From the NCBI GenBank assembly GCA_963169765.1, contig CAUJEN010000005.1, forward strand, positions 1 to 64,000: a stretch of 64,000 nucleotides of DNA, read 5' to 3'. The notes under the pieces were generated by a model, which was given only the letters and a program-made list of their open reading frames with translations, was not told the DNA's origin and did not search any database. Position 1 is the first letter of the stretch. Every line of letters begins with the position of its first letter. Shown here piece after piece: positions 40,961-49,959 of this stretch. The DNA comes from QWHO01 sp021404945. GTDB taxonomy: Bacteria > Vulcanimicrobiota > Xenobia > Xenobiales > QWHO01. The position numbers and the translations under genes are program-made.

Positions 40961-41043
40961 GCACATTGGCACAATCTGACGAACGCGCCGGAACAACGTT
41001 CCAGCGCGTTGTAAAGTGCAAGGCCACAGGCCTTGCACTTTTT
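40961..41043. repeat. palindromic repeat element, copy B (two hairpins)
   Basis: Hairpin 1 is near-perfect: AACGCGCCGGAAC and CGTTCCAGCGCGTT at about 40982-41010. Hairpin 2 is a perfect 13-bp stem, AAAGTGCAAGGCC (41013-41025) against 41029-41041. The two-hairpin design resembles REP/BIME or small non-autonomous elements. Confidence 0.65.
41013..41043 (+). terminator. terminator-like 13-bp stem with T-run
   Basis: The second hairpin of repeat copy B has a 13-bp perfect stem, a 3-nt loop and ends in TTTTT. It can act as a terminator on the plus strand; on the minus strand its tail is TTTAC, so it may be weakly bidirectional. Confidence 0.5.
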
Positions 41044-41148
41044 AAGGTGCCGCGCCAGTAAATTCCGCCCCGAGTCCGGGGGCGGGACTGGTGGATGACT
41101 GGAGAAGCGCCGGGTCGGCCAGATACCTCTGCCACGGGTCACGGAATG

Positions 41149-41177
41149 AAAAGAGCCGGCTCGCTCGAGCCGGCTCT
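41149..41177 (-). terminator. rho-independent terminator of the XRE regulator gene
   Basis: Read on the minus strand, a 12-bp perfect stem (AGAGCCGGCTCG against its complement, 41166-41177 with 41152-41163) with a 2-nt gap is followed by TTTT. It lies 30 nt past the regulator stop codon. Confidence 0.75.
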
Positions 41178-41206
41178 GCTATGCTTTGCTACCCCGGGAG
41201 GTGGAC

Positions 41207-41644
41207 TCAGGCTTTGGCTTGCCGCGTCGGACGAACCGGCGCACGACGTTTGGGCTTCTGATCGCGAATGGTTTTCACATAAGCGTTCAGCATTTCGGCA
41301 ACCTTCTTCTGCTCGCTGCCGGTCAGGTTGAAGAGCTCTCGAATGGCGTTGCGCAGTTCTTTCTCGAGAACTTTCTCCGCTTTGAAGTTCTCCAGGCGCT
41401 CAAGGAGATCACGGACGGGAATTTTTTCAGGGGCGTAGCCTGCGACGAGCAGGGTGTGATCGACGTCGGACTGAATAGCCCGAGCAATTTCAAGGACCTT
41501 GTCTTTGCGAGGCACGTAGCCATCGCGTTCAATCAGCGTGACGTAGCTAGGATCAATTTTTGCAAGCTCGGCCAGCTTGCGGCGCGTGAGTTGACGGGCC
41601 TTTCGCTTGTCTCTAACGTAATTGGCCCACGCCTGGTTCCTCAT
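41207..41644 (-). CDS. XRE-family transcriptional regulator
   Basis: A protein of 145 residues. The N-terminal helix-turn-helix is RQLTRRKLAELAKIDPSYVT followed by LIERDGYVPRKDKVLEIARA, with the SYV recognition helix. The rest is helical and charged and ends in a basic tail (KPKRRAPVRPTRQAKA). ATG 41644 follows TAAGGAGG, though at 12 nt spacing. Promoter and terminator are both visible, so it is a single-gene transcript. Target unknown; it may regulate itself. Confidence 0.82.
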   Translation of the reverse strand: MRNQAWANYVRDKRKARQLTRRKLAELAKIDPSYVTLIERDGYVPRKDKVLEIARAIQSDVDHTLLVAGYAPEKIPVRDLLERLENFKAEKVLEKELRNAIRELFNLTGSEQKKVAEMLNAYVKTIRDQKPKRRAPVRPTRQAKA

Positions 41645-41690
41645 GGACGAGTGTGACCTCCTTAGGCAGGATCGGGCAGGTTGCTCACCT

Positions 41691-41719
41691 ATGATAGCAC
41701 AGCAAAGAATGAAATACAA
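41691..41719 (-). promoter_or_regulatory. sigma70-type promoter of the XRE regulator
   Basis: On the minus strand TTGTAT (41719-41714), 17-nt spacer, TATCAT (41696-41691). The start point would be near 41685, giving a 40-nt leader that contains TAAGGAGG. Confidence 0.7.
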
Positions 41720-42157
41720 TCATCCTTGAAGAAAAGTTTACACCCCCCAACTTGCTGTTCAAATGCAATGACTTTCTGGTTTTCCGGCTGAACGGTTGAA
41801 AGACTGTCGAGCTTGCGGGGATGAATCAGATTCCGCACAAACTTTCACTGTTTAACGCGGTTTTTCTCACCTGATCAGGGTCTGTGCTCGAACAAGTGAT
41901 CGAGGCCTGTCGGGAGGAGCTGCCGTCACTGAAGTCCGTGGTCGCTCCATCGGCTCGAGAGGAGGGCGAATTCTGCAGGGCACAGCACGAAACTGAGCCC
42001 TCTCAGCAGGTTGGGCGTCGCGCGGCCGGAAAACCGTCTCAAGAGGGTTTCCGGCTGGACCTCCTAGAACCCCCCTCTGCGAGAAACCTTGGACCACTGG
42101 CCTGGTCAAACCGACCAACGGGGGACCCACCCCGGCAGAAAGGAGCGCCCGACTCTC
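41720..42157. other. 438-bp intergenic region upstream of fecR-like gene
   Basis: It is AT-rich to about 41870, then GC-rich. One near-perfect hairpin, CCGGAAAACC (42026-42035) against GGGTTTCCGG (42045-42054), lies about 100 nt before the start of the FecR gene. Short open frames here lack protein-like composition. It may hold a long leader for the FecR-cyclase operon. Confidence 0.4.
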
Positions 42158-42997
42158 ATGCGCAAGTGCATCCTGGCGAGTTTATTGCTGCTTCTGGGGG
42201 TGCTGGCCCTCCCTGTCGAGAGTGCCGATATCGCCACCCCGGCGGCCGGGGTGGTGGCCATGTCGGGTCAGGTGCTGGTGACCCCGCCCGGGGGGCGGGA
42301 GCGGCGCTGCAATCCCGAGGAGGTCCTGGTCAGCGGTTGGAAGCTCGAGACCAGAGCCAACTCCAGTGCTGACCTGCTGCTCTGGGACAAAAGCTCGATC
42401 CGTATCACCCAGAACACGAAGATCACCATCGTGGACCTGACTGAGACCGAGAAGGGCAACTTCATCCGGCGCCTGGAGGTGTCGGTCGGTCGGGTCTGGG
42501 TCGATGCCCAGAAGGGCGGCCCGCAAGACAGTTTCGAGGTGAAAGGGCCCCAGGCGGTGGCGGCCGTGAAGGGTACGAGCTTTCTCGTCGACGCCGAGGC
42601 GCCCGATGAGGGCACCGGCATCCAGGTCTTCGAGGGCGCGGTTCTCTGCAGCGCAGACGGGGTGGCGGACACGGTCGATCCGGGCTGCGAGTTCCTGGCT
42701 CCGACGGGAGAGAAACCCGTGGTCGCCTCGTTCAATCAGGACGAATTCTTTCGCGACGACGACTGGGCCAGTCGCAACTGGAAGCTGCGTCAGGCTTTCA
42801 GAAACTACATGGCAACCAGGCCCAAGGCGCCCAGGACAGTGAATCTGCGCCGCCTGGACCCGGCCGTGAAGGCCTGGATGGCGCAGGAGATCAAGCGCCA
42901 TCCGGTCAGCTTCCGACGCAAAGCTCGTGCCTCGTATCTACGCCGCACCAACATGCTGCGCACCCCGCTCCCTCGCCCCACCGGACCTCGGCGCTAA
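42158..42997 (+). CDS. FecR-domain exported protein
   Basis: A protein of 279 residues. A signal peptide (MRKCILASLLLLLGVLALPV) precedes a FecR domain (about 30-165): GQVLVTPPGG, LETRANSSADLLLWDKSSIR, VSVGRVWVD and VAAVKGTSFLVD. FecR domains transmit signals or bind envelope ligands. Pairing with a CHASE2 cyclase is common in cyanobacteria and proteobacteria, and the stop is 6 nt before the cyclase start, so they are coupled. The C-terminus is basic and Pro-rich. Confidence 0.88.
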   Translation: MRKCILASLLLLLGVLALPVESADIATPAAGVVAMSGQVLVTPPGGRERRCNPEEVLVSGWKLETRANSSADLLLWDKSSIRITQNTKITIVDLTETEKGNFIRRLEVSVGRVWVDAQKGGPQDSFEVKGPQAVAAVKGTSFLVDAEAPDEGTGIQVFEGAVLCSADGVADTVDPGCEFLAPTGEKPVVASFNQDEFFRDDDWASRNWKLRQAFRNYMATRPKAPRTVNLRRLDPAVKAWMAQEIKRHPVSFRRKARASYLRRTNMLRTPLPRPTGPRR

Positions 42998-43003
42998 CGG
43001 TCC

Positions 43004-44839
43004 GTGCGGGGGGTCTTCAGTCGTCACACGCTCTTCCTGTTGGCTCTGGTGGCCGGCTCGCTGCTCTTGATCCAGGGGCCGCTGCACGGCCCGATTCAAG
43101 CCGCCGAGCTCTGGTTTTACGACCTGCGGGTCCGTGCCCAGCCACCCCGCGACCCTTCGCCCGAGATCGTTTACGTGGCGATGGACAAAGCCTCCGAAAT
43201 GCAGCTCGGGGCCCTTCCTTGGGATCGCTCGGTGCACGCGCGCATGATCGACATCCTGACCCGGGCGCAGGCAAAGGTCATCGTCATCGACATTCTCTTT
43301 CAGGGCCAGCGCTCAGAGCCGGGAGATCGGGCTCTCATCGAGTCCTGTCGACGTTCCGGCCGGGTGGTGCTGGCCCAAGAATTTGAAAGTGTCCGGCGCG
43401 AGGACGGCCGCTTGGTACTGGAACCGGTCCCTCTCCTGTCGGGGCTGGAAGAGGCAGCCCGCACCGGGTCCGTCCACATCGCCTCGCTGGCGAAAGGGTA
43501 CACGCGCCGGGAGCCATTACGCTTCCTGGCTCTGTTCGGAGACCCGGTCGACTACAAAAAGACTCTGGCCATGTCCGTGGTGGCTCTGGAGCTTTTCCGG
43601 GGAGTCGAGTTCTCCCCTGAAAGTCAGGGAGATACCGGTCAGGTTCTCAGTCAGAGAGCACATCTGGGCTCGGAGGTCATCCCCGTGCTCAATATCGGGG
43701 CCAGCTCGCGCAATGAGCTGGCTTTGAATCCACCCGGAAAGCCCTTCCCCGAGCATTCCTTCGCCCGGGTTTTGGAAGGTAAGGTTTCTCCGGAAGTGTT
43801 TGCTGGCAAGATCGTCCTCATCGGAGCCAGGGATGACCCCAACGACCGATTTGCGACCGTGTCCGGAGGCGAGGAGCCCGGCGTCCTCGCCGTGCACGGC
43901 AATGCTCTGGACACGATTTTGTCCGGAAAGTTCATCAGGCGTCTTCGTTTCGAGCTCTTCGGCATTCCGATCCACCCCTTCTCGTTGACCTGGATCGGGG
44001 CCAGCCTGATCCTGTTGGGCGCAACCACCCTGGGGCACCGCTTTCACCCGCTCTGGGCGGTCTGCTTTGCCACCCTGGTGACTTGCCTGATGCTGGGTTT
44101 TGCCTGGTGGGCCTTCATGGCTCGCGGCGTGTGGCTCTTCATCACCCCTCTGGCGGTCAGCACCTGGCTTCCCCTGGCCGCCATCCTCCTCTACGACAGC
44201 GTCTCCTCGCGCCGTGCTCTGCGCCGCTTCCTGCCCAGCCACACCAACCTGGAGGAGGTCATCCGTCGGCCCGAGGCGCTCGAGCGCCAGCAAACGCTCC
44301 AGGCCACCATCATGTTCGTGGATCTTCGCGACTACACTACCCTGTCGGAGGGTCGCGACCCGGATCAGGTCCGCAACCTCGTCTCGCAGTTCCACACCGC
44401 GCTGGGGCTGCTGGTGCAAAAACACGGCGGGCACGTGTGCGACTTTCAGGGCGATGCCCAGATGGTGGCCTTTGGGCTCAAGGGCGGGGAGCACGCGAAA
44501 GCCGCTTTGAATGCCGCCCGCGAGGTGCCGGCCCGCACCCGGGCTCTCAATGAGGCCATGGGGGCCGAGTTGTTCCGGGCCGGAGTGGGACTGTGCACCG
44601 GCCCGGTCTCGGTGGGCTACCTGCAGGCCGGCGGCAAGACCCAGCACACGGTGCTGGGGGATACCACCAACACCGCCGCTCGCCTGCAGTCGGCGGCCCG
44701 CGACCTGGGCGTGATCACGGTGGTGAGCGGCACCACCGTCGAGAGCGCTGGCCTGGCCGACGACCTGCGCGAGCTCCCTCCCGTCAGCCTGAAAGGCAAG
44801 GCCGAGCCCCACCCGATCTTCGAGCTGGTTTACTCATGA
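43004..44839 (+). CDS. CHASE2-domain class III adenylate/guanylate cyclase
   Basis: A protein of 611 residues from GTG. An N-terminal membrane helix (about 9-24), an external CHASE2 domain (about 30-310), three transmembrane helices (about 320-410) and a cytoplasmic cyclase domain (about 435-600). Metal Asp residues are in IMFVDLRDYT and DFQGDAQMVAFG; GDTTNTAARLQ carries the transition-state Asn and Arg. The position usually holding the adenine-selecting Lys is Asp, so the nucleotide is not settled; related EFxGD cyclases also lack it. The product should serve as a second messenger, perhaps for the cyclic-nucleotide-binding protein 3 kb away. Confidence 0.9.
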   Translation: MRGVFSRHTLFLLALVAGSLLLIQGPLHGPIQAAELWFYDLRVRAQPPRDPSPEIVYVAMDKASEMQLGALPWDRSVHARMIDILTRAQAKVIVIDILFQGQRSEPGDRALIESCRRSGRVVLAQEFESVRREDGRLVLEPVPLLSGLEEAARTGSVHIASLAKGYTRREPLRFLALFGDPVDYKKTLAMSVVALELFRGVEFSPESQGDTGQVLSQRAHLGSEVIPVLNIGASSRNELALNPPGKPFPEHSFARVLEGKVSPEVFAGKIVLIGARDDPNDRFATVSGGEEPGVLAVHGNALDTILSGKFIRRLRFELFGIPIHPFSLTWIGASLILLGATTLGHRFHPLWAVCFATLVTCLMLGFAWWAFMARGVWLFITPLAVSTWLPLAAILLYDSVSSRRALRRFLPSHTNLEEVIRRPEALERQQTLQATIMFVDLRDYTTLSEGRDPDQVRNLVSQFHTALGLLVQKHGGHVCDFQGDAQMVAFGLKGGEHAKAALNAAREVPARTRALNEAMGAELFRAGVGLCTGPVSVGYLQAGGKTQHTVLGDTTNTAARLQSAARDLGVITVVSGTTVESAGLADDLRELPPVSLKGKAEPHPIFELVYS

Positions 44840-46047
44840 AGCGTTTGCTCTTGCTGGTGTTTCTGCTGGCTCTGGGGGCCTGGCCGCAGCAGCCCACGGT
44901 CAGCTACCTGGCCGTGCGCACCCGCGATGGGGCCGTGCTGGCCGAGCAGGACAGCGACCGGCTGCTGGTGCCCGCCTCTTCGCTCAAGTTGCTCACCGCC
45001 GCCCGGGCTCTTTCCATGGAGCCCTTCCAGACCACTGTCTGGGCCTCCGAGCCGTTGCAGGGCTCGGTGTTGCACGGCTCGCTCATCCTGAAGGGGGGCG
45101 GTGACCCCACCCTGACCCGCCAGAATCTGGCCCAGCTGGCCCGAATGCTGCACCGACAGGGTCTGCGCCGGGTGGAGGGCCCGCTGGAGGTGGACCCGGG
45201 TCTGGACCTGGGTCTGCCCTATGGCCCCGGCTGGGCCTGGGAGGACGCGCCGGAGTCTTTTCAACCGCTGGTGTGCGGCCTGACCGTGGATGGCGGCCTG
45301 GTTCGCCTGGAAGAGGCCGAATTGGCCGGGCTGGCCATCGAGCGAGAGCCGGGCCAGGTGCTCACCGTTTTGCGGCTGCCCGGCCGCCGGGCCACCCTGG
45401 TGCGCGGCCCGGCTCCGAGCGAGCTGGAGCTGACGGTGGTGGAGCCCGATCTCTGGGCCGGGAAGATCTTGCGCAGCGCCCTGCGCGATTGTGAGATCGA
45501 AGTGGGACCGGTGCAGCGCGGCCGGGCTCGGGGAGAGCTGCTGGCAACCCACCGCTCGGCTCCCGTGCGCGAGATCCTGCGCGCGGCTCTGGCTACCAGC
45601 GACAACCTGGTCTTCGAGATGCTGCACCGCCAACTGCCCGCGCCCGAAGTGGCGGGCCGAGTGGTGGATGGCTGCGGGCTTTCGCGTTACAACCTGGTCA
45701 CCGCTCGGACCCTGGTGGGGCTCTTGCTGCGCCAGCGCGAGCTTGGCGATCTGCTGCCCGCTCCCGGCGACCCGGGCACCATGTCCCGCCGCTTTGCCGA
45801 CTCGCCTCTCAAGCTGGCGGTGCGAGCCAAGACGGGAACGCTCGGAGGCGTCTCGGCCCTGGCCGGGGTGCTCTATCCCGGCCAGGAGAACGAAGTCTGC
45901 TTTGCGCTCTTGACCAACGGCTGCCTGGACCTCAAAGCCGCCAAAATCTGGGAGGAGCGGTTTCTGGAAACCCTGGCCTACCAGCGCGGATCCTCGGCCA
46001 GGATGCGGGTGGCTCCCTCCTCGTCCAGGGGCGGCGCGAACAGGTAA
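44836..46047 (+). CDS. dacB: D-alanyl-D-alanine carboxypeptidase/endopeptidase (PBP4, S13)
   Basis: A protein of 403 residues. A signal peptide (MKRLLLLVFLLALGAWPQQ) is followed by the S13 motifs: SSLK in PASSLKLLTA, SDN in ATSDNLVFEM, and KTG in AKTGTLGGVS. GSLILKGGGDPTL is a family hallmark. It trims peptidoglycan stems in the periplasm. ATGA overlap with the cyclase gene suggests cotranscription. It converges with the EAL gene and overlaps it by 70 nt, so its last 23 residues are encoded in shared DNA. Confidence 0.92.
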   Translation: MKRLLLLVFLLALGAWPQQPTVSYLAVRTRDGAVLAEQDSDRLLVPASSLKLLTAARALSMEPFQTTVWASEPLQGSVLHGSLILKGGGDPTLTRQNLAQLARMLHRQGLRRVEGPLEVDPGLDLGLPYGPGWAWEDAPESFQPLVCGLTVDGGLVRLEEAELAGLAIEREPGQVLTVLRLPGRRATLVRGPAPSELELTVVEPDLWAGKILRSALRDCEIEVGPVQRGRARGELLATHRSAPVREILRAALATSDNLVFEMLHRQLPAPEVAGRVVDGCGLSRYNLVTARTLVGLLLRQRELGDLLPAPGDPGTMSRRFADSPLKLAVRAKTGTLGGVSALAGVLYPGQENEVCFALLTNGCLDLKAAKIWEERFLETLAYQRGSSARMRVAPSSSRGGANR

Positions 46048-47156
46048 CCCTGGGCCTCACGGCAGCCCAGAGCGCGCAGCTCCTCGAGCTGCGCGTGGGT
46101 GGTCACCCCTTCGGCGATGGTGCGCATCTTCATGGTGGCAGCCACTTTGAGGACCGAAGCGATCAGCTCGCAGCTCTCCTCCGACTCCATCTCGAAGATC
46201 AGGCTGCGGTCCACTTTCAGGCACTCGAACGGAAACGACCGCAGGCAGAGAAACGAGGAGGTACCCATGCCGAAGTTGTCCAGGTGAAACCCGATGTCGA
46301 CGTCGTGGAGTCGCTTCAAAGAGCTCTGTCGGGTCTGGTCGGTGACCGCCTCCTCGCGCACGTCCAGGCGCACGTGACCCAGCGGTGCCCCCGACTCTTG
46401 CAGAACGGTCATCAGGGCGTCGGTGCGCTCGGGATCGGTGAAGTGCTCGGGGCAGAGGTTGACGCTCAAGCGTACCGGGCGAGTATCGCTCCAGATCCGC
46501 AGCCGGGCCAGAGCCTGACGCATCACCATCAGGTCGAGCCGGGTCATCAGGCCCGATTCGTCAGCCACCTTCAAGAACTCGGCCGGCAACAGGATGCCAC
46601 GACTGGGATGGGGCCAGCGGACCAGGGCCTCGAAGCCGCATACGCGACCCTGGGAGAGCTCCACGATGGGCTGGTAATACACCTGAAGCTGGTTGCGCTC
46701 CATGGCCAGTCCCAGCTCGGCCTCCAGCTCGATTCGGCCGGCAGCCTCGGCGTGCAACTGGGGGTTGGCGAGGCGTTCGAGCTCGTCGGAGCCCAGGCTG
46801 GCCAGGGTCGATTCGGCGGCCTCGAGCATCGCCAGGGCGTCGGAGTAAAAGGTGGCGCTGTGAGTAATGCCGATCCTGAGCTCGAGCCCGTGCTGGTCCG
46901 ATTTCTGCCGCAGGCGTCGGGAGATGCGCAGCACGTCGCTGACGTGGCGCAGATCTTCGGCCACCGCGGCGAAACGGTCAGGGCCCAGAGGCAACAGATC
47001 GTCCTCGCGCCGAAGCTGGCCCTCGAGCTCGCGCTCGAGGTCGTGGGTCAGCTCGCCATTCATGCTCACCAGCAGCAACGCCATGTCCCGCGTCCGGCGG
47101 CGAGCCCTGGCCAGGCCCTGATCGAGCCGCCGCAAGACCCGCTCTCGCTCGCGCAT
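45978..47156 (-). CDS. degenerate GGDEF-EAL protein
   Basis: A protein of 392 residues. The N-terminal part (about 20-125) is a worn GGDEF-like domain, with GPDRF where GG(D/E)EF should be. The EAL domain keeps GFEALVRWPHP, SVNLCPEHF and LKVDRSLI. Usual metal positions are changed: RLDVREEAV in place of LEITES, HLDNFGMG in place of LDDFG, and AEGVTTH in place of AEGVE. It is probably a catalytically weak or inactive c-di-GMP effector. TGATG overlap couples it to the upstream metallo-beta-lactamase gene. Confidence 0.82.
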   Translation of the reverse strand: MRERERVLRRLDQGLARARRRTRDMALLLVSMNGELTHDLERELEGQLRREDDLLPLGPDRFAAVAEDLRHVSDVLRISRRLRQKSDQHGLELRIGITHSATFYSDALAMLEAAESTLASLGSDELERLANPQLHAEAAGRIELEAELGLAMERNQLQVYYQPIVELSQGRVCGFEALVRWPHPSRGILLPAEFLKVADESGLMTRLDLMVMRQALARLRIWSDTRPVRLSVNLCPEHFTDPERTDALMTVLQESGAPLGHVRLDVREEAVTDQTRQSSLKRLHDVDIGFHLDNFGMGTSSFLCLRSFPFECLKVDRSLIFEMESEESCELIASVLKVAATMKMRTIAEGVTTHAQLEELRALGCREAQGYLFAPPLDEEGATRILAEDPRW

Positions 47157-49390
47157 CAGGTCACCTCGCTGGGACGGCTTCGAACCGCCGCCAGGAAGCG
47201 GACGTAAGTCCCCGGATTGGCCAGGAAGAACTCCTCCATGTCGGCGATGGCGATGACGTAGGCCGAGGTGGTGGTTTCGGTTACCACGCTGACGGCGTGC
47301 CGCTCTCCGTGAGCCCGCAAGCGTCCCACCAGGGCCCCTCGGCCGGCCCTGACCGGCTCGCTGCCTTCAGCCTCCAGGCGCACCCGCCCGTCGCGGAGCA
47401 GATAAAGGCAGCGCACCCGGTCGTTCTGACGGAACAGAGGGCGCTCGGGAGGGATCTGGCGCAGCTTCATCAGCGGAATCAGGCTGGTCTTTTGCATGAC
47501 CGAGAGCTTTTCCAGGAAGGGGTTGTCGTTCATCAGGGGCCAGGCATCGTGCAGGCGGCTCTCGGCCACCGCCAGCAGAGCGCTTTCGGCCACCGTGCCC
47601 CGGATGAAGCGGAAGAAGTCGGCCCGCCCCACGGCCAGAGCCTCCAGGTCCGAGCAGGCCGTGATGTCGGCTGTTCGCGACTGAGAGAGCATCAGGGCCA
47701 CCTCGCCGAAATAGTCGAAACGGCCCAGCGTGCTGAGGACCTTGCCGTCGCGGCTCACGTTCGCCTCACCCGACAGGATGAGGTAGAAGCGATCTCCCGG
47801 ATCTCCTCGGTGCAGGATCATCTGACCGGCCTGAAACTGCTGGAGCTGGGCGATACGAAGGAAGACAGCCGCTTTCTCGATGCCCATCTGCTGGAAGAGC
47901 TCCACCCCCGAAAGAACGTCCAACATGCGCTGGGCCAGCCACAGGTCGGGCGGAGGGACGTCCAGCACGAAGGTGTTGTCCACCCCGGTTGGGGCCAGGC
48001 GCAGCCCGGAGCCTTCAGGGATGGAGGAGGCGTTGAGATGGTTGAGATAGAGCCGCTCCTTGATGTTGTCGCTGAGGGCGTTCAGGACGCTGAGGGGGGT
48101 GTGCACCGGGGGGATGCCGGCCTCGTGGATGATGAGGTCGGCATCCCAGGAGAACCCGAGCAACTCGTGCAGGCGGGTCTCCGAGAACATCCCATCGTGG
48201 TGCAATCGCTGCAGCGTCTCGGCATCATACAGGGTATCGCCCGAGTAAGCCAGCTTCTTGCCCTGGAAGGAAACCTCCAGCCCCAGCGTGGGGATGCTGT
48301 GGAAGTTGTACCGGAAGAAGAAGCTTCCTCCGGCGATGTTGACCGACTCGCCCACGCGAACGGGGTGAAAATTGAACAGCAGCCGCATCTGTTGCCCGGT
48401 CAAACCCAGCAGCCCGCGGTACTTGCGAAGGAAGCTCTCGAGCACGGTGCGGGTGGTGTGCAGATTGATGCGGCCCTCTTCCAGGATCTTCTGAAGAGTG
48501 CCGCTGTCATGGTCAGCGTGACAATGGGTAAGGACCAGGTCGCTGATCATGCGCGTGTCGATGCCGTGATTGCGCAGCCAGCGGGTGGTGTTGACGGGCG
48601 GGTCGACCAGCACCCCACGCCCATTGAGCCAGATGACAAAGCCGGTGGTATCCTGCTTGGGATCAAAGCCGTGGCCGCTGCCGATGATGGTCAGCCCGAA
48701 AAAGGGCGGTCGGAAGCGTTCTGCGGTCTCACTCCCGGGGGCCGGCCGGGGTGGGGTGCGAAAGGTGACCTCGCGCTCGCGCCCCAGGCGCTCGAACCGA
48801 TAGCGGTCGGCTCCCGCGAGCCGGATTCGCACGTCTCCCACCTCGACCTGACCGTGCTCGTCGAAGAGCCTGAAATCCACCAGGTCGCGCAGGGTCAGCG
48901 GCCCCTCCTTGAAGTAGGCCATCTCGGCTCTCATCTCGGGCAGTCGGTGGCCGGACGGATAATCACGCTCGAGGTTGAGGCTGCTCGGTCCGAAGATGGA
49001 CTCCTTGAGCACGCCCACGATGGCCCGAAACCGGCTCCGCTGGCAGACCACGACGGTTTTCTGGCCTTTGAGGAAGAAATTGTAGTAGATCGGGAACTCG
49101 AGCTCGGCCATGCTGATACCCTGGGCCACGTCGAAGAGGCGCTCGGGCACGAGATAGAGGCGGGGAACTCCGCTGGGCATGCCCATGGTGTCCTTGATGG
49201 TCTCGGGGTAGACCCCGATCTGGGCCACGAAGTCGCCCCAAACGAGCAGCAGCCCCCCCCGCGGAAGCTCTCGCAGGTCGAAGGCCTGAGTGACTGGCCG
49301 GCTCCCCTCCGAATTCAAGCGCCCTGGGATTCGGCGCGGGCCGGGGAGATCCCCCCGTCCAGGATTTCGGGCTCTTTTCTGCCCGGGCAC
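47156..49390 (-). CDS. metallo-beta-lactamase fold protein with cyclic-nucleotide-binding domains
   Basis: A protein of 744 residues. A unique N-terminal part (about 30-235) is followed by an MBL-fold domain with LTHCHADHDSG (HxHxDH), AYSGDTLYD and a late LNHLNASS. From about 515 comes a CAP-type cyclic-nucleotide domain with an intact phosphate cassette, FGEVALMLSQSRTADITA. A second, degenerate domain of this type (about 635-735) lacks the cassette. The combination suggests a hydrolase gated by cAMP or cGMP. The first 30 residues from GTG 49390 look unstructured and the true start could be later. Coupled to the EAL gene. Confidence 0.85.
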   Translation of the reverse strand: MPGQKRARNPGRGDLPGPRRIPGRLNSEGSRPVTQAFDLRELPRGGLLLVWGDFVAQIGVYPETIKDTMGMPSGVPRLYLVPERLFDVAQGISMAELEFPIYYNFFLKGQKTVVVCQRSRFRAIVGVLKESIFGPSSLNLERDYPSGHRLPEMRAEMAYFKEGPLTLRDLVDFRLFDEHGQVEVGDVRIRLAGADRYRFERLGREREVTFRTPPRPAPGSETAERFRPPFFGLTIIGSGHGFDPKQDTTGFVIWLNGRGVLVDPPVNTTRWLRNHGIDTRMISDLVLTHCHADHDSGTLQKILEEGRINLHTTRTVLESFLRKYRGLLGLTGQQMRLLFNFHPVRVGESVNIAGGSFFFRYNFHSIPTLGLEVSFQGKKLAYSGDTLYDAETLQRLHHDGMFSETRLHELLGFSWDADLIIHEAGIPPVHTPLSVLNALSDNIKERLYLNHLNASSIPEGSGLRLAPTGVDNTFVLDVPPPDLWLAQRMLDVLSGVELFQQMGIEKAAVFLRIAQLQQFQAGQMILHRGDPGDRFYLILSGEANVSRDGKVLSTLGRFDYFGEVALMLSQSRTADITACSDLEALAVGRADFFRFIRGTVAESALLAVAESRLHDAWPLMNDNPFLEKLSVMQKTSLIPLMKLRQIPPERPLFRQNDRVRCLYLLRDGRVRLEAEGSEPVRAGRGALVGRLRAHGERHAVSVVTETTTSAYVIAIADMEEFFLANPGTYVRFLAAVRSRPSEVT

Positions 49391-49407
49391 GGTATGCTGG
49401 CCGGGCC

Positions 49408-49899
49408 ATGGACCCTTTCAGTCGCCTGCAGTATCAGGCTGTAGCCGGCTCGGCCGGGCTTCCAGACCGCGTCGATCTGAGCGAGGAGGATGACAGCGGA
49501 CGCGGCCACTGGATGGGGCGCGCCCTGGCCGTTGCCGGTCTGGCTGTGGTGGCTTGCACCGTGGTGGGTTGCACGACCGAGAGCGCCAGGCCGGTGACCA
49601 CCCGCTCGGTCTCTACGAGGGGTATGCGGACGCCGATGGCAACTTCATGGACGGCATCGGCGCCAAGCTGGGCCCGGTCAAAGCCAACGTTTACGGATTT
49701 CCGCTCGGGCCTTACCTCGGGCACGTTTCCGACGACGGATCGGTGCGCGGGCTGCTCTTGCCAGAGGGCCACGTGACCGCCGAAGGTACACCCTCAGCAA
49801 CGGGCTGTGGCCTGTCGGCCAGGTGCAGGAGAACGATCCTGACGCATCGAGCCGATCGAGAAAGTGGCCGCCGCGCTGCTCTTGTTGCACGGTAAGTAG
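49408..49899 (+). pseudogene. lipoprotein gene with several frameshifts
   Basis: From ATG 49408, residues 1-66 include a lipobox-like VVACTVVGC. The sensible continuation then switches frame: YEGYADADGNFMDGIGAKLG and YLGHVSDDGSVRGLLLPEG are in frame from 49554. YTLSNGLWPVGQVQEN lies in a third frame, and EPIEKVAAALLLLHGK ends at TAG 49897-49899 in yet another register. At least three shifts make simple sequencing error unlikely. I do not recognise the family. Confidence 0.6.
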
Positions 49900-49959
49900 C
49901 TCGCCGTCATCGGGAAGCGAAAGGCTTCCTCGTCATGAGGCAGTCGGGTGCCAAGATGG

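Noticed and set aside
41207..42157. A riboswitch upstream of the FecR gene
   Set aside because: Only a single hairpin is visible and I could not match any known aptamer core.
47297..49444. 715-codon plus-strand frame
   Set aside because: Antisense to the metallo-beta-lactamase/cNMP gene, which has intact motifs.
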